This document shows positions 1 through 7,465 of a DNA stretch of 18,601 nucleotides, one piece after another. Made by a program: the position numbers and the translations under genes. The number at the start of each line of letters is the position of its first letter. Within the stretch, counting starts at the first letter, position 1. The notes beneath the pieces were generated by a model. The model saw only the letters and a list, made by a program, of their open reading frames with translations, did not search any database and was not told the DNA's origin. Source of the stretch: Actinomycetota bacterium (GTDB taxonomy: Bacteria > Actinomycetota > Acidimicrobiia > Acidimicrobiales > GCA-2861595); assembly GCA_016781225.1 (NCBI GenBank), contig JADDQT010000012.1:1-18601 (forward strand), written 5' to 3'.

Positions 1-789
1 CGCTACCTGCGCACCTACAGCGACTCCGAGGGAGCCTGGAACCTACACATGCGGGACAACCCCGAGGCGGGCGCCGACATCATGGCCGCCCTCGAGCCCA
101 TGAGGGACCGCTTGTTCCGTCAGGCCAGGGCTGAGGGGCGACGGGAGCCTCTCGAGGCCTACGCCGCGGACGCCTTGGCGGAACTGGCTAGAGAAGGAAG
201 TGGGCAAGAGGCGACATCGCAGCCCGGCGCCGCCGAGCCCGCGTCCGGCACCACCGAGCCCGGCCCTGACGGCCCCGGCCCTTACAAGCCCACCAAGAAG
301 TCCAGCACCAACACCAAGATCCTGGTCCGAGTGGACCTGGAGGCGTTGTTGCGGGGCTACCCCGGGGAAGGGGAGCTGTGCGAGCTGGTGGGCTACGGAC
401 CTGTGGCCATCTCGGCCATAGCCGACATGATCCGAACCGGTGACCCCTTCCTGGCAGCCGTGGCCACCAAGGGCAAAGAGGTGCTGGGGGTGGCCCACCT
501 GGGAAGGCGGCCGACGGCCCACCAGCAGAGCGCCCTGGAGTGGCTCTACCCCACCTGCGCCGTGGAGAGTTGCTCCGCACTCGGCCGGCTCCAGGTGGAC
601 CACCGCCTTGACTGGGCCCAGAGCCACGTCACCCTGTTCGACCTGCTTGATCGCCTGTGCGCCCACCATCACCACATGAAGACGCACGAAGGGTGGGCCC
701 TGGTGGACGGCAGCGGTAAACGGGCCTTCGTCGCCCCCGACGACCCCCGACACCCCGGCCGTGCCAACGCACCACCAGGCGCGGCCTGA
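1..789 (+). CDS. HNH endonuclease of the 13E12 repeat / DUF222 type, 5' end outside the window
   Basis: The reading frame is open from base 1, so the N-terminal part is missing; 262 residues are visible. The C-terminal part carries an HNH nuclease fold: a C-X5-C pair (first Cys at visible residue 186), then LQVDHRLDW with the catalytic-type Asp-His (200-201), and an LCAHHHHMK segment (residues 219-227) ending the metal site. This matches the C-terminal HNH domain of the actinobacterial 13E12/DUF222 family, whose cellular role is poorly known; many copies sit in mobile or repeat contexts. The middle is a Pro/Gly/Thr-rich linker (about residues 70-105). It is followed by 110 bases with no gene. 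The family call is fairly sure; activity and target are unknown. Confidence 0.8.
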   Translation, partial: RYLRTYSDSEGAWNLHMRDNPEAGADIMAALEPMRDRLFRQARAEGRREPLEAYAADALAELAREGSGQEATSQPGAAEPASGTTEPGPDGPGPYKPTKKSSTNTKILVRVDLEALLRGYPGEGELCELVGYGPVAISAIADMIRTGDPFLAAVATKGKEVLGVAHLGRRPTAHQQSALEWLYPTCAVESCSALGRLQVDHRLDWAQSHVTLFDLLDRLCAHHHHMKTHEGWALVDGSGKRAFVAPDDPRHPGRANAPPGAA

Positions 790-873
790 ACTCCATCGGG
801 CGCCGCCTCGAGCTGACTCGGCGAGCTGTCGGCAAAGCAGCTGCAGTGTGGACGAAGTTTCTACCATCGGACC

Positions 874-890
874 ACTGGTCAGACACCAGT
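874..890. repeat. Short perfect inverted repeat upstream of the lipoprotein gene
   Basis: ACTGGT-CAGAC-ACCAGT is a perfect 6-base inverted repeat ending 9 bases before the ATG at 900. It could be an operator or a small RNA hairpin at the start of the lipoprotein message. I see no convincing -35/-10 pair beside it. The rest of 790-899 shows nothing else that I can support. Confidence 0.35.
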
Positions 891-899
891 TGGCATGAT

Positions 900-1520
900 A
901 TGCATTGGGCCGTGATCGCCCGAAGTCTTGTACTGGTCGCCGCACTGGTCCTCGCCGCGGGCTGCAACGGCAAGGGTGACGGGGGGCCAGCGGCGACCAT
1001 TCCACCATCCACCGCAAGCTCGGTTCCGGCCGATCCCTACGCCGTGCCGGCGACGATCGACGAGGCGTACGTAAACCGCGTTCTCGCCGCCTTGGATCAG
1101 GTGGAGGGCGATGTGATTCGCAGTTTGCTCGCGAACCGGGTCCCGCAAGTGGACGACACTGCCCGCTTACGCGCTATCTACAACGACCCGCAGTTCCAGC
1201 TTGAGCTCGACGGTTTGATCCAGTCCGCGAATACGGACCTCAGTGAGTACAGGACCCCGCCGGGTAACAGGAAGACTCGCGTGACCCGGTTGCTCGCGGC
1301 ACGCCCCAATTGCATTTTCCTTGAGGCCGACAAGGACTTCTCTGAGGTCGTGCGCATCCCCCCGCCTAGTCCACCTGACGAGGTCGACGTCATCACACTG
1401 CTCCCAACGCAACCCGAGGCCGATCCCAAGGACCTCAACCCCACGCCTTGGTCAATCAAGAATGCGGAGATCATCAAGTCAGGGCAATCACCCGAGGCAC
1501 GCGCTCAGTGTCCCGCGTAG
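900..1520 (+). CDS. Small secreted lipoprotein of unknown function
   Basis: This 206-residue protein has a textbook lipoprotein signal: MHWAVIAR, a hydrophobic stretch, then the lipobox LAAGC with the lipidated Cys at residue 22. It is expected to be anchored on the outer face of the cytoplasmic membrane. A Pro/Ser/Thr-rich linker (about 30-50) precedes a mainly helical, charged region and a proline-rich end. The frame is also open to a GTG at 846, but that would put the Cys at residue 40, too far for a signal peptide, so ATG 900 was chosen; no strong ribosome binding site is seen for either. Its end overlaps the next gene by 13 bases, so the two are probably co-translated and may act together at the cell surface. 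I do not recognise the family. Confidence 0.7.
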   Translation: MHWAVIARSLVLVAALVLAAGCNGKGDGGPAATIPPSTASSVPADPYAVPATIDEAYVNRVLAALDQVEGDVIRSLLANRVPQVDDTARLRAIYNDPQFQLELDGLIQSANTDLSEYRTPPGNRKTRVTRLLAARPNCIFLEADKDFSEVVRIPPPSPPDEVDVITLLPTQPEADPKDLNPTPWSIKNAEIIKSGQSPEARAQCPA

Positions 1521-2332
1521 TTCGCATGCCGTCGGCGTTGGTCGTCTTGATATGGGCGATGTCTTGGCAACTGCCCGCAGCCGCTCAGTCCTTCGACTGC
1601 CCGGAGCGACAAGTACGACGAGGAACCAACGGCACGAGTCAGGTGATTTGCTCCGGTGCGACCAGCCAGCGAGCCGACCCCGGAACGGACGGACCCGGCG
1701 GCCGCCCAACGGCGGCTCGTCCCCGGGTTGCGGTTTCTGATGTGACTCGCATTCTGGCTTTCGGTCGTGATCCAGCTCTGGGACTCTGCTATCAGCGCAG
1801 TGGCCAGACCATCCCCACGGCTGAGTACAACGCCCCTGCCAACTCCGCCTACCGCGTTTGGAACGATGTGCTGCAGCGAGAGCTTCCTCCTTGTCCAGCA
1901 GCGCCGGTGCTAACTCCCCAAGAGGTCGCCGTGGGCGTGGTGGAGGCGTTCCCGTTCCCGGCGCCGAAGCCCTACATCGCCCCTGGCAGGGCCATCACCG
2001 GCCTGCGGGCCTTTCTCGAACCACGCTCGCCGACGACCGTCAGCGACGTGCGGCCCACGCCCCTCGGCGACATCCGCCTCGACGCCACCGGCGTGTACTA
2101 CGTGAACTGGGGTGACGCCGAGACGGGACCGCACCCCGGACCCGGCGGGCCGTGGCCGACCGGCAACATCAGTCACGTGTACACCGACCGCGGGGTCTAC
2201 GACGTGCAGGTGACCGTGGCCTGGTCAGTGCGCTGGCAGCTCGGCGGGGACACCGGAGTCCTCAACGTCAACACGGAGGGCGCCCTCCGGGGCTTTCCCG
2301 TGGAGCAGGTCCAGGCCGTCCGCAACCGGTAG
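1508..2332 (+). CDS. Secreted protein with a PKD-like domain
   Basis: This 274-residue protein has an N-terminal signal peptide (basic SRVVR, hydrophobic core, AAA-QS cleavage site after residue 26). The C-terminal part has the PKD hallmark: VNWGD at residues 199-203 followed by HVYTDRGVYDVQVTV from residue 223, an immunoglobulin-like beta-sandwich usually found in extracellular proteins. The layout resembles a group of actinobacterial exported proteins with a conserved middle region and a terminal PKD-like fold; no catalytic motif is visible. The GTG at 1508 was chosen because it gives a basic n-region and has GAGG ten bases upstream; ATG 1526 is the alternative. It overlaps the lipoprotein gene, which suggests an operon and a shared surface role. 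The function is unknown. Confidence 0.72.
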   Translation: MSRVVRMPSALVVLIWAMSWQLPAAAQSFDCPERQVRRGTNGTSQVICSGATSQRADPGTDGPGGRPTAARPRVAVSDVTRILAFGRDPALGLCYQRSGQTIPTAEYNAPANSAYRVWNDVLQRELPPCPAAPVLTPQEVAVGVVEAFPFPAPKPYIAPGRAITGLRAFLEPRSPTTVSDVRPTPLGDIRLDATGVYYVNWGDAETGPHPGPGGPWPTGNISHVYTDRGVYDVQVTVAWSVRWQLGGDTGVLNVNTEGALRGFPVEQVQAVRNR

Positions 2333-2351
2333 CCCCAAGCACACTGACGCT

Positions 2352-2375
2352 ACGCCGGCAGTGGCCGACCGGCGT
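2352..2375. terminator. Possible bidirectional hairpin between convergent genes
   Basis: ACGCCGG and CCGGCGT form a perfect 7-base stem around a 10-base loop. The hairpin lies in the 52-base gap between the plus-strand PKD gene (ends 2332) and the minus-strand toxin gene (ends 2385), where a shared terminator is expected. There is no T-run on either side, so intrinsic termination is uncertain. Confidence 0.35.
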
Positions 2376-2384
2376 TGGCGGCCA

Positions 2385-2801
2385 TCACTCCGGGAGCAGC
2401 TCAAGCGCCTCGACGTGGCGCGGCCGCACCACTGAGAAGTGCCTTCGATCGAGCGTGGCGACCTTGCGCTCTCCCAACCGCTCGACGATCGCCAGGACGG
2501 AGGCATCGACGAACCCGAGATCCTGGTCCGCGTACCGGTCCATCAGCTCACGGACCCTCGGGTAGTCATCTTGAGTGAGGTCCTCGACGAGGTAAGCGGC
2601 TCGCTCCACGTCTGCAAGCAGCGCCAGCATCGGCGCCGGGCCCATGCGCTCGGAGACGAGATAGTCCACCTCTGGCAGTACCGGGCTGGGGATCAGCAGA
2701 GCGTCATCCGTCTCTTCTATCAAGCGTCGACATCGTCCATGGTCCCGGTCACGCCGATCGAGTGAGGCATACAGCGGACCGGTGTCGAGGATCAGCGCCA
2801 T
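2385..2801 (-). CDS. PIN-domain ribonuclease toxin, VapC type
   Basis: The 138-residue length and the motifs fit VapC toxins, which cut RNA (often tRNA or rRNA) with a Mg2+-dependent PIN active site. The acidic residues expected in the site are present: Asp6 in ILDTGPLYA, Glu44 in PEVDYL, Asp94 and Asp99 in DLGFVDAS, and Asp118 in ATLDRRHF, so the toxin looks intact. It starts at ATG 2801 inside the last codons of the antitoxin gene (10-base overlap) and has no Shine-Dalgarno sequence of its own, so its translation probably depends on antitoxin translation. The PIN call is strong; the RNA target cannot be told from sequence. Confidence 0.88.
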   Translation of the reverse strand: MALILDTGPLYASLDRRDRDHGRCRRLIEETDDALLIPSPVLPEVDYLVSERMGPAPMLALLADVERAAYLVEDLTQDDYPRVRELMDRYADQDLGFVDASVLAIVERLGERKVATLDRRHFSVVRPRHVEALELLPE

Positions 2802-2998
2802 GAGCGAGGAGGTTGCCGACGCGAACCTCGGGTCGCTGCCGCCCGCGAGGGGGACGACTGCCCCGCGCCGATGCTCGTCGGCTTCGGCCTGTACGACCGA
2901 GCCTTCTCCTCGAGCGCCTCCCGTACAACCTCAGCGAACGACACCCGGCGCTGGCGAGCCAGATCCCGGAGTCGGTCAACGGTTGACTCATCTGCCAT
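2792..2998 (-). CDS. Ribbon-helix-helix antitoxin, VapB type
   Basis: This 68-residue protein begins MADESTVDRLRDLARQRRVS and continues with FAEVVREALEEKA, a ribbon-helix-helix (CopG/Arc-like) DNA-binding and dimerisation domain. The basic, disordered C-terminus ends PPRSWR, a pattern I associate with actinobacterial antitoxins of this type, where the tail blocks the PIN active site. ATG 2998 is preferred: the frame extends to a TTG at 3031, but a perfect TATAAT lies inside that extension (3023-3028) and is more likely the promoter. By family analogy the protein should repress its own promoter, alone or with the toxin. Confidence 0.82.
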   Translation of the reverse strand: MADESTVDRLRDLARQRRVSFAEVVREALEEKARSYRPKPTSIGAGQSSPSRAAATRGSRRQPPRSWR

Positions 2999-3005
2999 GA
3001 TCGTT

Positions 3006-3028
3006 GTGCGTTGCACGGCAGCATTATA
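3006..3028 (-). promoter_or_regulatory. Promoter -10 box and possible operator of the toxin-antitoxin pair
   Basis: On the minus strand TATAAT (3028-3023) lies 24 bases before the antitoxin ATG and just after the glmM stop. An inverted repeat GTGC-GTT-GCAC (3006-3016) lies between it and the start codon and could be the antitoxin operator. I find no good -35 hexamer at 16-18 bases. The box is striking in DNA this GC-rich. Confidence 0.55.
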
Positions 3029-3058
3029 CAAGTGCTTATGCCATGAACCCGCCCAGGT

Positions 3059-4417
3059 CTAGCCCGGCGCCACCCCGCACGCCCGCTCCACCTCGGCAAC
3101 CAGTCGAGCCACCGTCTCCTCGGCCTGCTGCCCGGTGGGCGCCTCCACCATGACCCGCACCAGGGGCTCGGTGCCGCTGGGGCGGACCAGCACCCTCCCC
3201 CTACCGTCGAGCTCGGCCTCGGCGGCTTCGATGGCCGGCCGCAACCGCGCCACCACGTCCGGGTCGCGAAGGGCAACGCGCACGTTGCGAAGCACCTGGG
3301 GGAGCCGGGTCATGGCCTCTGCAGCCAGCTCGGCCAACGGCCGGCCCTGGCGGCTGACAAAGTCCAACAGCATGAGCCCGGTGAGGGTGCCGTCCCCCGT
3401 CGTGGCCAGCTCCCGGAAGATGAGATGGCCCGACTGCTCGCCACCGAGCGACCAACCCCCGCGCTCCAGCGCCTCGAGCACATAGCGGTCACCCACGGCC
3501 GTCTCCTGCACGGCGATTCCCCGGGCGGACATGGCGTGTCGGAACCCGAGGTTGGTCATGACCGTGACGACGACGGTGTCTTCTCGAAGCCTGCCCCGAC
3601 TGCGTAGGTCCTGGGCACAGAGCGCCAGAAGCTGGTCACCGTCGACCAGGCCGCCTTGCCCGTCGACGGCCAGCACCCTGTCGGCGTCACCGTCGAGGGC
3701 CAGCCCCACGTCGGCTCCGGCAGCCACCACCGCCCGCTGCAGCGCCATCGGGAAGGTAGAGCCGCAACCGTCGTTGATGTTAGTGCCGTCGGGCTGATGG
3801 CCCATCACCTCGACCTCGGCACCGAGCTCGGCCAGGGCCCGCGGCGCGGCCTCGAACGCAGCGCCGTTGGCGCAGTCCAGCACCACTCTCAGGTGGTCGA
3901 GCCGCCGTCCCTCGAGGGAACCGACCAGATGGGTGACGTACTCGTCCAGCGCACTGCCATCCCTATCGAGCCTGCCCACCGACTCGGCGGTGGGCGCCGA
4001 CGAACCAGGAGCGCCGCCAACCCCGCCGAGCACCTGGGTGAGGCGAGACTCGAGCACCTCCTCCACGTCGTCGGGCAGCTTTCGGCCCCCGGCGGCGAAC
4101 AGCTTGATGCCGTTGTCCGGGAACGGGTTGTGCGAAGCGGAGATGACCGCCGCCGGCAAACCCCGCGCCGCAGAGGCGAAGGCCACTCCCGGAGTGGGCA
4201 ACACGCCGAGGTCGACGACCGACACACCTTCTGACGCCAAACCGGCCGAAAGCGCGGCCTGGAGCAGGGGGCCCGACACCCGGGTGTCACGACCGACCAG
4301 GAACGTGGAGCCACCGAGCACTTCGGCGGCAGCACGTCCGAGGGCAACGACCAGCTCCGGAGTCAACTCCAGGTTGGCGACACCGCGGACCCCGTCGGTG
4401 CCGAACTTGAGGGTCAA
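3059..4417 (-). CDS. glmM: Phosphoglucosamine mutase
   Basis: GlmM converts glucosamine-6-phosphate to glucosamine-1-phosphate on the cytoplasmic route to UDP-N-acetylglucosamine and peptidoglycan. All hallmarks of the alpha-D-phosphohexomutase fold are present in 452 residues: FGTDGVRG at 5-12, the phosphoserine loop ISASHNP with catalytic Ser95, the Mg-binding LDGDADR with Asp242, 244 and 246, a sugar-binding GEQSGH, and the phosphate-binding RPSGTEP at 412-418. The start is TTG, which puts FGTDGVRG at its usual place; a GAGGG sits only one base before it, so spacing is poor and coupling to rpsI (7 bases upstream) is likely. The rpsI-glmM order is standard in actinobacteria. No glmS follows; a toxin-antitoxin pair does. 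Confidence 0.97.
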   Translation of the reverse strand: MTLKFGTDGVRGVANLELTPELVVALGRAAAEVLGGSTFLVGRDTRVSGPLLQAALSAGLASEGVSVVDLGVLPTPGVAFASAARGLPAAVISASHNPFPDNGIKLFAAGGRKLPDDVEEVLESRLTQVLGGVGGAPGSSAPTAESVGRLDRDGSALDEYVTHLVGSLEGRRLDHLRVVLDCANGAAFEAAPRALAELGAEVEVMGHQPDGTNINDGCGSTFPMALQRAVVAAGADVGLALDGDADRVLAVDGQGGLVDGDQLLALCAQDLRSRGRLREDTVVVTVMTNLGFRHAMSARGIAVQETAVGDRYVLEALERGGWSLGGEQSGHLIFRELATTGDGTLTGLMLLDFVSRQGRPLAELAAEAMTRLPQVLRNVRVALRDPDVVARLRPAIEAAEAELDGRGRVLVRPSGTEPLVRVMVEAPTGQQAEETVARLVAEVERACGVAPG

Positions 4418-4424
4418 CCCTCTG

Positions 4425-4817
4425 CTACCGCTTGGAGTACTGCGGCGCCTTCCGGGCCTTCTTGAGGCCGTACTTCTTGATCTCCTTCTCGCGGGCGTCC
4501 CGGGTTAGCAACCCGGCCCGCTTGAGCGCCATCCGCTGCTCGGGATCCAGCTCGACCAGGCCACGGGCTATGGCTAGGCGAAGGGCACCGGCCTGTCCGG
4601 AGACGCCACCACCGTCGATGGTGGCATCCACGTCGTAGGTGTCTGCCGTGTCGGTGAGGCGGAGGGGCTCGGTGGCCACCATGCGCTGTGTGGCGGACGG
4701 GAAGTACGCCTCGATGGGCCGCTGGTTGACCGTGACGACACCGGCCCCCGCCCTGATCCGCACTCGGGCCACCGCTTCCTTGCGCCGACCGGTGGACTGG
4801 TTGAGGGGCGGCGTCAC
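4425..4817 (-). CDS. rpsI: 30S ribosomal protein S9
   Basis: S9 is a small-subunit head protein whose C-terminal tail reaches the P-site tRNA. The 130 residues contain the family core: GRRKEAVARVRI near the N-terminus, GGGVSGQAGALRLAIARGL in the middle, and the end KKYGLKKARKAPQYSKR, with the conserved terminal Lys-Arg that contacts tRNA. The start is GTG, overlapping the rplM TGA stop as GTGA. This rplM-rpsI pairing is nearly universal in bacteria and keeps L13 and S9 output equal. Confidence 0.97.
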   Translation of the reverse strand: MTPPLNQSTGRRKEAVARVRIRAGAGVVTVNQRPIEAYFPSATQRMVATEPLRLTDTADTYDVDATIDGGGVSGQAGALRLAIARGLVELDPEQRMALKRAGLLTRDAREKEIKKYGLKKARKAPQYSKR

Positions 4818-5278
4818 GACTGCCTCCCGGACGCGTTGGCGCGGGCGTGCTCCAGTGCCAGCGGCGTGGGGCCCTGCGCAGCGTGAGGATGGTCGGGGCC
4901 GGCGTAGACCTTGAGCTTGGTCAGCATCTGGCGGCCGAGGGTGCCCTTGGGAAGCATCCCCTTCACCGCCCTGCGGACCACCTCCTCCGGCCTGGTGGCC
5001 AGCAGCTCGGCATAACTGCGGCTCTTCAGCCCACCTGGGTACCCGGAGTGGCGGTAGGCCATCTTGGAGTCGGCCTTGCCCGCGGTCATGACGATCCGGG
5101 AGGCGTTGACCACGATCACGTGGTCACCGGTGTCCACGTGAGGAGCAAAGGTGGGCTTGTGCTTGCCGCGCAGCAAGCGAGCCGTCTCCGAGGCCAGACG
5201 CCCGAGCACCAAGCCGTCGGCGTCCACCACGTGCCAGGCGCGGTCGATGTCATCGGGTTTTGGAGAGAACGTCCGCAC
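4814..5278 (-). CDS. rplM: 50S ribosomal protein L13
   Basis: L13 is an early-assembly large-subunit protein. The 154 residues show the family signatures: WHVVDADGLVLGRLAS, LLRGKHKPTFAPHVDTGDHV, YRHSGYPGG, AVKGMLPKGTLGRQM and LKVYAGPDHPHAAQ. GTG 5278 was chosen because it gives the usual MRTFSPKP-like beginning and has GGAGG seven bases upstream. The frame is open further, and a second GTG (5305-5303) has AGGAGG seven bases upstream, adding nine residues (MGRSSGGSC); see findings. The 59-base gap to truA is one of the few in this run and may hold a promoter (TATGAT, minus strand, within 5306-5312). Confidence 0.95.
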   Translation of the reverse strand: MRTFSPKPDDIDRAWHVVDADGLVLGRLASETARLLRGKHKPTFAPHVDTGDHVIVVNASRIVMTAGKADSKMAYRHSGYPGGLKSRSYAELLATRPEEVVRRAVKGMLPKGTLGRQMLTKLKVYAGPDHPHAAQGPTPLALEHARANASGRQS

Positions 5279-5337
5279 GCAAGATCCTCCGCTGGAACGG
5301 CCCACGATCATACCTCCTGGCATCGACGGCGGTCGCC

Positions 5338-6135
5338 TCACTGGTACAGCACCTCCCAGAGGCACAGCCCATGGGGAGGGGCCGGCTCACCCGCGAGCGC
5401 ACGATCCTTGGACCGGATGATCCAGGCAACGTCGCCGGCTCGCCTCTTGCCCTGGCCGATGGCGACGAGCATCCCCACCACCGAGCGCACCATCTGGTGG
5501 CAGAAGGCCGACGCTTCGATGTCGAAGCGCAGCACGGACTCCCCTACGTTCACCCATCGGGCGTCTCGCACCACACGCACCATCGACGCGTCGGCGGCGG
5601 GCGGCCTGCGGCAGAAAGACGACCAGTCGTGCTCCCCTAAGAGCGGATCGCACGCGAGCTGCATCGCCAGCAGGTCGAGGGGCTCGGGAACGTGCCAAGC
5701 CGTGGAAGCCAGAAAGGGGTCGGGCAACGGCCGGTTGAGCACCGTATACCGGTAGCGGCGACCGGTGGCCGAGCGGCGTGCGTCGAACCCCGGCACCGAG
5801 ACGGAGGCCTCCCTCACCACCACCTCGGGGGCGAGCATCTTGTTGAGCGAGCGCTGCAGCCGGTCCACGTCGGCATCCCCTGCAATGTCGAAGTGCACCA
5901 CCTGGCCCCAGGCGTGCACCCCGCTGTCGGTGCGCCCGGCGCAGGTGAGCGCCACCGGATGGCCGAGAACCTTGGTGATGGCTTCGACCAGGCTTCCGGC
6001 CACGGTGGTGACACCGGGATTGGCGGCGAAGCCGTGAAAGCCGCTGCCGTCGTAGGCGACGGTCATCCGGATGCGCTGTGTCGGGCCGGGGCCCGGGGCC
6101 GAAGGGGGGGGCGTCCCCTCTTCGAACAGCGTCAC
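5338..6135 (-). CDS. truA: tRNA pseudouridine synthase A
   Basis: TruA makes pseudouridine at positions 38-40 of the tRNA anticodon arm. The 265-residue protein has the N-terminal strand RMTVAYDGSGFHGF (24-36), the catalytic motif AGRTDSGVHA with nucleophile Asp70, RRYRYTVLNRP in the substrate-binding part, and the C-terminal SAFCHQMVRSVVGMLVAIG helix typical of the family. GTG 6135 adds a proline-rich leader of about 20 residues (TPPPSAPGPGP); ATG at residue 24 would cut the first beta-strand, so the longer form is used, though its ribosome binding site is weak. truA between rplQ and rplM is the usual actinobacterial order. Confidence 0.95.
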   Translation of the reverse strand: MTLFEEGTPPPSAPGPGPTQRIRMTVAYDGSGFHGFAANPGVTTVAGSLVEAITKVLGHPVALTCAGRTDSGVHAWGQVVHFDIAGDADVDRLQRSLNKMLAPEVVVREASVSVPGFDARRSATGRRYRYTVLNRPLPDPFLASTAWHVPEPLDLLAMQLACDPLLGEHDWSSFCRRPPAADASMVRVVRDARWVNVGESVLRFDIEASAFCHQMVRSVVGMLVAIGQGKRRAGDVAWIIRSKDRALAGEPAPPHGLCLWEVLYQ

Positions 6136-6145
6136 TCGAAGAGAG

Positions 6146-6499
6146 TCAGACGAGCTCTATGCGGGCCATCGGGGCGTTGTCCCCATGACGGGGCCCGAGC
6201 TTGAGGATGCGGGTGTAGCCACCGGGGCGATCCTCGTAGCGAGGCCCGATGTCCTCGAAGAGCTTGTGGGCCATGTCCTTGTCCCGGATGAACGCCACCA
6301 CCTGACGGTGACGGTGGACGCCGCCCTTCCTTGCCTTGGTGATGACCTTCTCCATGACCGGCCGGAGGGCCTTGGCCTTGGTCTCCGTTGTGACCAGGGC
6401 CTCGGCGGCGATCAGCGACGCCACCAGGTTGCCCATCATCGCCTTCTGGTGCGCGGCGTCACTGCCGAGGCGATGTCCCTTCTTGGGCCTCCCAGGCAT
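6146..6499 (-). CDS. rplQ: 50S ribosomal protein L17
   Basis: L17 lies near the exit of the peptide tunnel in the large subunit. The 117 residues match the short bacterial core form without extension: MPGRPKKGHRLGSDAAHQKA, MMGNLVASLIAAE, TTETKAKALRPVMEKVITKA and an end RIELV. Many actinobacteria carry a long acidic L17 tail; this one does not. It starts nine bases after the rpoA stop and ends ten bases before truA, so it is read with both. rpoA-rplQ is a conserved bacterial pair. Confidence 0.97.
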   Translation of the reverse strand: MPGRPKKGHRLGSDAAHQKAMMGNLVASLIAAEALVTTETKAKALRPVMEKVITKARKGGVHRHRQVVAFIRDKDMAHKLFEDIGPRYEDRPGGYTRILKLGPRHGDNAPMARIELV

Positions 6500-6508
6500 G
6501 TCCGAGCT

Positions 6509-7453
6509 CTACGCCGGCCGGTTGTCGCGGAGGTTGAGGCCGCGTTCGTCCAGCTTCTGGAGCACCTCGTCGAGCGACTTCTGCCCGAAGTTGGTGATGG
6601 CCAAGAGGTCGTCGTGGGTCTTCTCCACCAGCTCCCCGACGGTGTTCACCTGGGCCCGCTTCAGGCAGTTGCGGGGCCGCTCGGAGAGGTCCAGCTCCTC
6701 GATGGGCAGGTCGAGGTCCGGCGAGCCGCTGCTGACCGTGCTCAGGTCGCCGAGCTCGAGGCCCTGTGGAGCGTCGCTCATGTCGGCCACCAGGCCCATC
6801 AACGAGCGCATGGTGTCTCCTGCCGAGGCCAGGGCCTCCTTGGGAGAGATGGAGCCGTCGGTCTCGATGGACAGCACAAGGCGGTCGAAGTCGGTGGACT
6901 GCTCCACTCTGGTGGGCTCCACAGTGAAGGCGACACGGCGGACGGGGGAGAAGATGGAGTCCACCGGGATGACGCCGATGGTGGAGGATCGCTTGTTCCG
7001 GTCCGCCGAGACGTAGCCACGACCCCGCTCGACGGTGATGTCGACGGCCAGTCGGCCCTGCTCGTTGAGCTGGGCCAGGTGGAGCTCGGGGTTGAGGATC
7101 TCCACCTCCGAGGTGATCTGTATGTCGCCGGCTGTGGCTGCCCCCGGGCCACGGACATCGAGGCGCACGGTGACCGCCTCGTCACCCTCCAGCCGCAGGA
7201 CCAGGTCCTTGAAGTTGAGGATGAGGTCGGTGACGTCCTCCTTCACCCCCGGCAGGGTGCTGAACTCGTGGAGGGCGTCGTCGAAACGCAGCTGGGTCAC
7301 CGCGGCCCCGGGGATCGACGACAGCAGGGCGCGCCGGAGCGAGTTGCCCAACGTGTGGCCGAAGCCGGGCTCCAAGGGACCTACCGCGAACCGCTGGCTG
7401 TTGGCCTCTTCCTCGTCGAGGGCCTCGACGGTGGGGCGCTGGATGATCAGCAT
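6509..7453 (-). CDS. rpoA: DNA-directed RNA polymerase subunit alpha
   Basis: The alpha subunit dimer scaffolds assembly of RNA polymerase, and its C-terminal domain binds UP elements and activators. The 314-residue protein has the N-terminal assembly domain (RFAVGPLEPGFGHTLGNSLR, then RRALLSSIPGAAV) and, after a linker around 230-250, the C-terminal domain: RPRNCLKRAQVNTVGELV from residue 259 and NFGQKSLDEV near 288-297. Arg259, Asn262, Cys263, Gly290, Lys292 and Ser293 correspond to the E. coli DNA-contact set around Arg265, so UP-element binding looks retained. A good GAGAGGA binding site precedes the ATG, and the gene follows rpsD after 12 bases, as in the classical alpha operon. Confidence 0.98.
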   Translation of the reverse strand: MLIIQRPTVEALDEEEANSQRFAVGPLEPGFGHTLGNSLRRALLSSIPGAAVTQLRFDDALHEFSTLPGVKEDVTDLILNFKDLVLRLEGDEAVTVRLDVRGPGAATAGDIQITSEVEILNPELHLAQLNEQGRLAVDITVERGRGYVSADRNKRSSTIGVIPVDSIFSPVRRVAFTVEPTRVEQSTDFDRLVLSIETDGSISPKEALASAGDTMRSLMGLVADMSDAPQGLELGDLSTVSSGSPDLDLPIEELDLSERPRNCLKRAQVNTVGELVEKTHDDLLAITNFGQKSLDEVLQKLDERGLNLRDNRPA

Positions 7454-7465
7454 GAGTTCCTCTCG

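Noticed and set aside
43..1017. 324-codon minus-strand ORF across the HNH gene and the lipoprotein start
   Set aside because: It covers parts of two better-supported genes and an intergenic gap, with low-complexity Gly/Val/Arg composition and no recognisable domain.
2792..2998. Frameshift in the antitoxin C-terminus
   Set aside because: The tail after residue 33 looked low-complexity, but it ends in the PPRSWR pattern expected of this antitoxin type and overlaps the toxin start normally, so the gene is read as intact.
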